Source: Atherix ibis
Taxonomy: Eukaryota > Arthropoda > Insecta > Diptera > Athericidae
Length of the DNA: 64,000 bases
Direction: 5' to 3'
Assembly (NCBI GenBank): GCA_958298945.1
Contig: OY282610.1
Location: forward strand, 26,622,233 to 26,686,232
Shown here: piece by piece, positions 58,323 to 64,000 of the stretch
Position numbering within the stretch: the first letter of the stretch is position 1
Layout: every line of letters starts with the position of its first letter
Made by a program: the position numbers and the translations under genes
Notes under the pieces: model-generated
What the model saw: only the letters and a program-made list of their open reading frames with translations
The model's database searches: none
What the model was told of the DNA's origin: nothing

Positions 58323-59423
58323 TCGATAATAAATAAATTTTTCACTGTCACAGTTCTTTATTGTTTTATTTGCACTCTTAGTTAAAAACCCTGTAGAAAA
58401 ATCTATATTTTAAAAAAATGAATTTATGCAAAATGTCAACATTAAAAGAGTTGAAAAAAATTGCAAAATTGCATTGGCTCACCACTCGGAATACCAATCG
58501 GAAACTCATTCGATAAATGCCAATGTCAATCAATAATCATACCGAAAGAATATAATTACTTTATTCTAATATAAAAAAATGGAATATCTATCTAATCTTT
58601 TGTACAGTTTCCTTTTTGTATCCTTTTAATTGATAAAATTTTTTTTGCAATTAAACATTTTTTCATCGAACACATTAAATATTGAACATTTCTGATACGA
58701 TAGATATATGAGTTGACCATCGATTAGACTATTGTTTATATTTATTTTGATTAAAATGTAACAATAAAAAAATTGTAATTTTATTTTAAGAATTATTCTA
58801 ATAAGATAACAAACGAATAAATAATAAAAATCAGATTGAAAAACGTGTCAACATATTTATTTGTCTGTTGTGCAACTTTACAAAATAAACACTTGTTGGA
58901 AATAACTCTTATAAACGACTTTCTTTTTCTTCCATTTTCGAGAGTATTTGACAGTTTTTTTTTTTTTTTTTTTACTAAAAAATAGTTTTTATAAATGATA
59001 AACATTATTTTTTTTAAAGAAAAACAAAACAAATGACAAAAAAGCATAGGGAAAAATTCATAGCAAATTGGAGAGTATTTCTCATATATGATATCACTTC
59101 ATAACAACGAATTATAAAGAAAAGCAAAACAATTTCCATATTTTTTTTTTGTCATCTTTTTTTTTCTGATTCAAAATAAGGTATATAAAAGCATATGGAG
59201 TAAAAAAAAATTCCATAAATAAGTGTATATATTTTTGCTCGTATATGAGCCTCATACAATTGAAAACCTATAAAAGTAGAGTAAAAGTTTAAAAGTTTTT
59301 ATTATTATTTAAACAAAAAACGAAAAGAAAAAAAAAATTTTAAAATAAAAATAAAGTATAAAAACGGTAAACTTTTTTGAATGATATTTGTTTTCTTATG
59401 TTTTGCCGTAAGCTTTTTTGTTG

Positions 59424-59461
<38 letters not shown>

Positions 59462-59904
59462 GAGTATTATTGTTATTATTAATCTAAACTTTCTGTTTGA
59501 ACGTAATTTTAATAAATTGTAAGATTTTTTTTTTCGCATAGTTTTTTTAATACAAAAATTCTGTTTTGTTGAAAATCATCTCTGAAAATTTGTATATATT
59601 TTTGTTTTTATTTATTCTAAAACTCAATTTCTGTTTTCAAATAGAAATGAAAATAAGCTTTTTATTAATATATATTTTGAATATTATTTCTGGTAATATT
59701 TGTACTGAAAAAGTATTTAAATTCTTAGTACCACAATAACTAACGCCATCTGGTGACAATAATACTTACTGTCTTTGACAAGAAGGCATTATAGTATCAC
59801 TAAATCATGGAGCTATTATCGAAATTATTAACGATATGCACAAAATTACAGGGTCTATTGTAAAAATTGGAACTTTGTTTTTAAAATTTTTAATATAACA
59901 CATA
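58323..59904. repeat. A+T-rich stretch with an ATT microsatellite
   Basis: About twelve ATT units at 59,423-59,460 followed by an interrupted continuation. Long T runs near 58,957-58,973. No gene seen. Confidence 0.6.
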
Positions 59905-60095
59905 CACAGTGTGTCCCAAAAACAACAGGAATTTATATTTAAATCATACAACATGCAGCGCCATCTATTGAAAATTTACAACAGTAAAAATATACAATAG
60001 AAAATGTATCTTTTTAATGCTACAAATTTTCAATAGATGGCGCTGAATGCTGTATGTTTAAATATAATATCCTGTTATTTTTGGGACACACCGTG
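59905..60095. mobile_element. 191-bp palindromic MITE with TA target duplication
   Basis: TA at 59,903-59,904 and 60,096-60,097 flank ends CACAGTGTGTCCCAAAAA and CACGGTGTGTCCCAAAAA (second read inverted). Similarity between the inverted arms extends over roughly 85 bp, covering agcgccatctattgaaaatt on both sides, so nearly the whole element folds back. TA duplications and these ends point to mobilisation by a Tc1/mariner-type transposase, but none of the transposases here has matching ends. Confidence 0.9.
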
Positions 60096-60192
60096 TATTT
60101 AATATGAAAATTTCGTTATTTTTAATTGAAATATATTGTAGAAATTTTACCATTTCTGAATAAAATACAAAATTGGTCAAATATGGTTGATA

Positions 60193-60570
60193 TTAGTTTT
60201 GAGCCGTGGTTGATATTGGATTTTGCGACAAGAAGAAGTCCAATGGCCTTAAATAACATAGTTTTGGTGACCAATTGATATCACTTCTTTGCGAAATTAG
60301 ACATACAGTGAATAAAAAATAGGTTATAAAAAATTGATTACAATAACATATGAATTGAGAGTAACTATAGTACCAGACCAATTTTCGAAAAAAATACACC
60401 CAAATGATGCCTTCGGTTCATAAAGCGCACCATACACAAACACACGTGTTTGTTCAATAACTGCTCTTCGATTTTCAGATACCGAAATGCGGCAATTTTA
60501 CTTGAAAAACAAAATAAAGATGAGCTTCGTGCACCTAAGCCATATTTTCAGTTTTACAGACCAGTCAACT
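60193..60570 (-). pseudogene. Fourth Tc3-like transposase relic
   Basis: Minus-strand pieces match the family: VSENRRAVIEQTRVFVYGAL (60,480-60,420), GCIFFENWSGTIVTLNSY (60,400-60,350) and, after a large deletion of the second catalytic block, SQRSDINWSPKLCYLRPLDF (60,295-60,237), the equivalent of the N-W-P-P-R-S-C-D-L-T-P-L-D-F block with the third acidic residue kept in context. Stops and frame changes separate the pieces. The same VSEN-RAVIEQ wording as in the 2.8-kb relic indicates the same element family. The antisense frame 60,450-60,665 is a shadow. Confidence 0.75.
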
Positions 60571-63086
60571 CAAATTTATCCACCAAATTCAGATGGACGA
60601 GCATTAAAACCAAAAATATCGTAAATTTTTTGCAAAATATGGATTTCACAGATAAATTATTTTGATTATAAAAGCTGAAATATTTTAATACGATTTTAGA
60701 GCAAAGTAAAAAATGATCCGCCTTCTACTGTGAACATTTAATAAAACTAAATGGCAAAAGCCAATTTCAACCATATTGAAGAAAAAAAGTTCTGATTTGG
60801 AAACCAATTTTGTATTTGAATTTTGATGACATTTTTCTATTCAAAGTTTTATTTTTTAGTTATTATTTTTGATCAAAATTTTTTTAAAAACTTTCGAAAG
60901 TTCAATAATTTAGCTTCAAATTCTATTTTTATCTTTAATTTTGGTAGCATAGAAAAATTACATAAAAAAGGAAAAAATAATTTTAAAGGCAGCAAAAAAA
61001 AAAATACTAAAATTACTAAAAATACGCATGTGAACTTAAAAGTTTTCTGAAAGTTTTTCTGAATGTTTTTTTTTTATGCAAAAAAAATTAATGAAGTTTA
61101 ATTAAACTTTTTAAATGATCTTTTTGAGAAATGTTCACATTTTTGAAATTTTTTTATTTTTCTGTATTTCAGTTTAACCGTGAAAAGTGTTAGTACTAAT
61201 TTTAAGGGGGAAAAATCAGAAAACTTGTAATTTATCGAAATTTTTTTGTTTTTTTTTTCACTTCAAATCTTAAAATTTTAAATTAATATAAAAAAAACTT
61301 TCCAATAATTACTTTTTAAAGTGTTTCCACAAATGAATTTTATAAATGATTAGAAATTTTACTGTAGAAAAAAAAATTTTTTTTTCTCAAGCGTAGGTAT
61401 TTTCTTAAAATATACGAAAAGTTTTAATAATTATTTTTTATTAAAAGTTTATTTTAATTATAGTAAATTAAGAATAATGAAGAATAGATATATTTTTAAA
61501 AGCATAGAAAATTTTGTCTGTAGGGCAAAAAGATTTAACATAAACGGTTCGTAATGGGCTATCCAATTTGCGGTTTAATATACAAAGTTAAATAAAATAT
61601 TTTTTTTAATTAAAATTTTTATATATATTTTAATTAAATAATTTTTTTAAACTTTGCCATTAAAAATAAAAATTAGAAAAATATTTTTCAAAAATAACTA
61701 ACTACGAGTATCAGAAAATTTCCAATCTCACAAAACTCGTTCATTTTGAGGTAATTTTTGATCAAGTCTTTTGTGCATTTCTGGCTATTACTTGGTTCAA
61801 ACTTGGCAGATTTTAATTTTTAAATACTTTAAAAAGTTCAAAAAATTTTCTTTCTATATAAATATAAGCTTTATAAAGTTTTAGAAGTCAAATTGAATCA
61901 ATTGACATCAAAAAATTACCGAATTACACGTCCTAGAAACTTTTTGCACCAAAAAATCAAAATTTGGCAATTTGTGTGACTTGTGGTATATAGTTTTGTT
62001 TAAAATATATATATTTTTTTTAAAAAAAAGACCAAAACAAGCATTTTTAGTGGATAAAATAGCTTTTTCATAGTCATTTGTGTGTCTTTTTAAAGCCTCA
62101 TATATGAAAATATTACTTACTAACGTAGCCACTGAGCTTAATTCTTTTTATTCTTAGCGCAGCGCGTATCATTTTCCTGTAATTCTGAATTATTTTAATG
62201 ATTTAATTAAATAATTTATAATATAAATTGGCAAACTTTTATCTAAACAAATTTTATCCCAAATGATAAATATATTAAATAATTATTAAATCACAATAAT
62301 GTAATTTTTGAACCACAAAATGGATAGCGCCATTATAAGCAAAAAAAAAACATGTCATCTTTACAAAAAAGTGTGAAATATTTTCAAACTACTAACAAAA
62401 TATTTGGCATTACTTTACCAATTAAATTAAAAAAATCAATAAAGAATAATCAAGAATTTCATCTAAAAGAAATTTGAATTTTTTTAAAAATTTTATCGAA
62501 AAGTATGTAGTTATACTATCCTTAATAATTCTACAAATAATGTTCGAAATGTAATAAAAAAAACTACATAAAAAAATAGACGAATATAAAGTAAAGTTTT
62601 TTTTTACTATATGGTGAAAGATTATCAAAATCTCCCTAATATTATTAATAATAATTGTAATAATAATAATAATAATCAACAACAACTTAGCTTTAAGTTT
62701 ATGATCTTAAAGACGATTGCTCATATATACAATAATATAGAAGATTATTGGACAAAAAATATATTAATAAAAATGATAATAAAAGTGAATTAATAAGGAA
62801 TATATTGAAGGACATTTTCCAGGTAAGCTTATTTATTTAAGTGGGTCTTTTGGATGCCGCATAAATCGTATAAGAATCGTCATTTAAGGAAAATAAGGAT
62901 GTACATTTTTACAAATGTGATGAGAACCAATCGAATTGATTGACGATTCTTACAGAATCCTGTAAAAGGTCATAAATAAAAATAAAATTGGTATTAAATA
63001 TTTTAATAAAAATATTCCATATTGTTCTGGGGGTTTTTTTTTTTTTAATTTTAAATTTTAGTTTAAAAAAATTTATTTCATCTTAC
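60571..63086. other. Gene-free A+T-rich stretch
   Basis: Homopolymer runs and small AAT repeats (about 62,640-62,680). A weak copy of the dispersed repeat near 61,870-61,985. Frames at 60,823-61,050, 61,908-62,132 and 62,422-62,793 are K/N/I/F-rich without domains. AATAAA (minus) lies at 63,072-63,077. Confidence 0.45.
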
Positions 63087-63274
63087 ATTACACTAGATGC
63101 ACGCCGTTGTAATACTCTCAATGCTCCAATATCCTTATTGGGTTGTGGGGTACGTGCACTTGGTGTGCACAAACTCTGACTCCGATCTCGTACCGAATCC
63201 TCACGGTACGAATTAAAAAAGCCGGTCAGCTTTAGGTTCGAGCACAACATTGTCTTAAAATGCAGCACAAACAT
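63087..63274 (-). CDS. Candidate first coding exon of an unrecognised host gene
   Basis: On the minus strand an ATG at 63,274 opens 62 codons plus two bases up to AAT|GTAAGA, a strong donor except for T at -1. The frame reads MFVLHFKTMLCSNLKLTGFF, then a hydrophilic basic stretch SYREDSVRDRSQSLCTPSAR, and ends LRVLQRRASSV; RRAS fits a PKA-type phosphorylation site. G+C is far above the surrounding DNA and codon use looks like a gene. The end phase (2) fits the exon at 17,614-17,683, again giving isoleucine at the junction. If not spliced, the frame ends two codons later at TAA (63,083) with AATAAA at 63,072, so it could instead be the end of a gene. A second in-frame ATG is codon 9. I do not recognise the protein. 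Confidence 0.45.
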
Positions 63275-64000
63275 TTCGTTGAAAATTTATCCGTTTAACG
63301 TATACGAAAATGATTGATTTCATTTTAATTTAAACTTTTCCAATTATTTTTGGGAGTTTTTTCTTTTATTGCGCATTATTTTTAACGAGCATTAAAGTTT
63401 TTAAATTTATTTCATAGAATAGATGTAGAAAATCAAAAAGGTGTAATCATTAACTATGTCCTTTCGTATACTTGTAGATATTTAACGGAAACTTATTATT
63501 TTAATTTTTTTGCAACCCTTAATTTTTCACTTTATTTTTTTTTTTTTAAAGAAAATATATTATTAACTTTGTTAAAATAAAGAAAATATATTATTGATGA
63601 AAACTTAAGGCAAATTTCTTTTAAAAATATTATTATTATTTTTTTTTCAATTAGTGGAGCTTTGCTAATAAAATTGGAATTTTTTTATTGCATTATTTTG
63701 AACTGAGAAATATTTTTTTTTGTTTTATTTGAAAAACTAAGAAAAATTTTCAATTTTTCTTTTATTAAAATTAAGTATAGTCACTTAGGGGTTAGGGGAA
63801 GGAATATTTTTATATGTAATTTTATAAAACACACAATAAAAATCAAAAGAATATGTGACAAAAAACGAGAGTTTTTTTATTATTTGGCAGAATTCGTACC
63901 ATAAATTCCATTAAAAATATCAATAATTATACTTTTTAAAAAAATATTTTTTAATTTATGGGATAATAAAATTTCTTGAAATAAATCAATTTGCAATTTT
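63275..64000. other. A+T-rich stretch, nothing recognised
   Basis: No coding or repeat structure seen apart from homopolymer runs and a short direct repeat, agaaaatatattatt, near 63,551 and 63,580. Confidence 0.5.

Noticed and set aside
1..64000. tRNA, rRNA and snRNA genes
   Set aside because: No tRNA B-box or rRNA-like segment was found. The gttcgaatga string in the 372-bp satellite only partly resembles a B-box and has no A-box or cloverleaf.

Overview
The window looks like a repeat-dominated, very A+T-rich stretch of an insect nuclear genome, most likely a fly. This rests on the transposon mix: irritans-like and mauritiana-like mariners, a Tc3-like DDE transposase group, Jockey-like and R1-like non-LTR retrotransposons, TA-flanked and hAT-type MITEs, and long A+T-rich satellites. 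I see no bacterial or organellar genes, no rRNA, no tRNA and no CRISPR array. No species can be named from the sequence.

Layout. 0-5 kb: a Tc3-like transposase relic split by a small hAT MITE, a second relic of the same family, and the RNase H end of a non-LTR retrotransposon. 5.0-5.9 kb: a 47/141-bp tandem repeat. 9.9-12.5 kb: a 372-bp satellite. 13.3-13.7 kb: an R1-type relic. 15.35-17.6 kb: a 233-bp satellite in an AAB higher-order pattern. 21-22.9 kb: a rearranged mariner, two foldbacks and a reverse-transcriptase relic. 24.1-28.5 kb: a 338-bp satellite full of AGGTCA half-sites. 31.3-32.5 kb: an irritans-type mariner. 33.2-34.1 kb: another reverse-transcriptase relic. 36-52.4 kb: four arrays of one 14/16-bp minisatellite family. 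48.3-49.1 kb: a mariner relic. 54.2-56.2 kb: one mariner nested in another, both with intact ends. 57-60.6 kb: two more Tc3-like relics and a 191-bp MITE. All recognisable transposases and reverse transcriptases are broken.

The most interesting possibility is a host gene on the minus strand, hidden between the repeats. I found short open segments at 63,087-63,274, 53,096-53,150, 17,806-17,839, 17,614-17,683 and 14,165-14,248, with a weaker one at 19,222-19,293. They have plausible splice sites, and their reading phases fit together: two alternative 5' routes both enter the 17,614-17,683 exon in phase 2, and that exon leaves in phase 0 into a short 3' exon with a stop and AATAAA. In this model the satellites and transposons fill introns of 3 to 45 kb. 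I do not recognise the protein; the model rests on splice signals and phase only and needs transcript evidence.

How the parts interact: the 233-bp satellite begins within about 10 bases of the donor of the 17.6-kb exon; the two mariner insertions at 31.3 and 54.5 kb each hit a TA inside older reading frames; the minisatellite arrays share a duplicated 3' flank, so array and flank were copied together.
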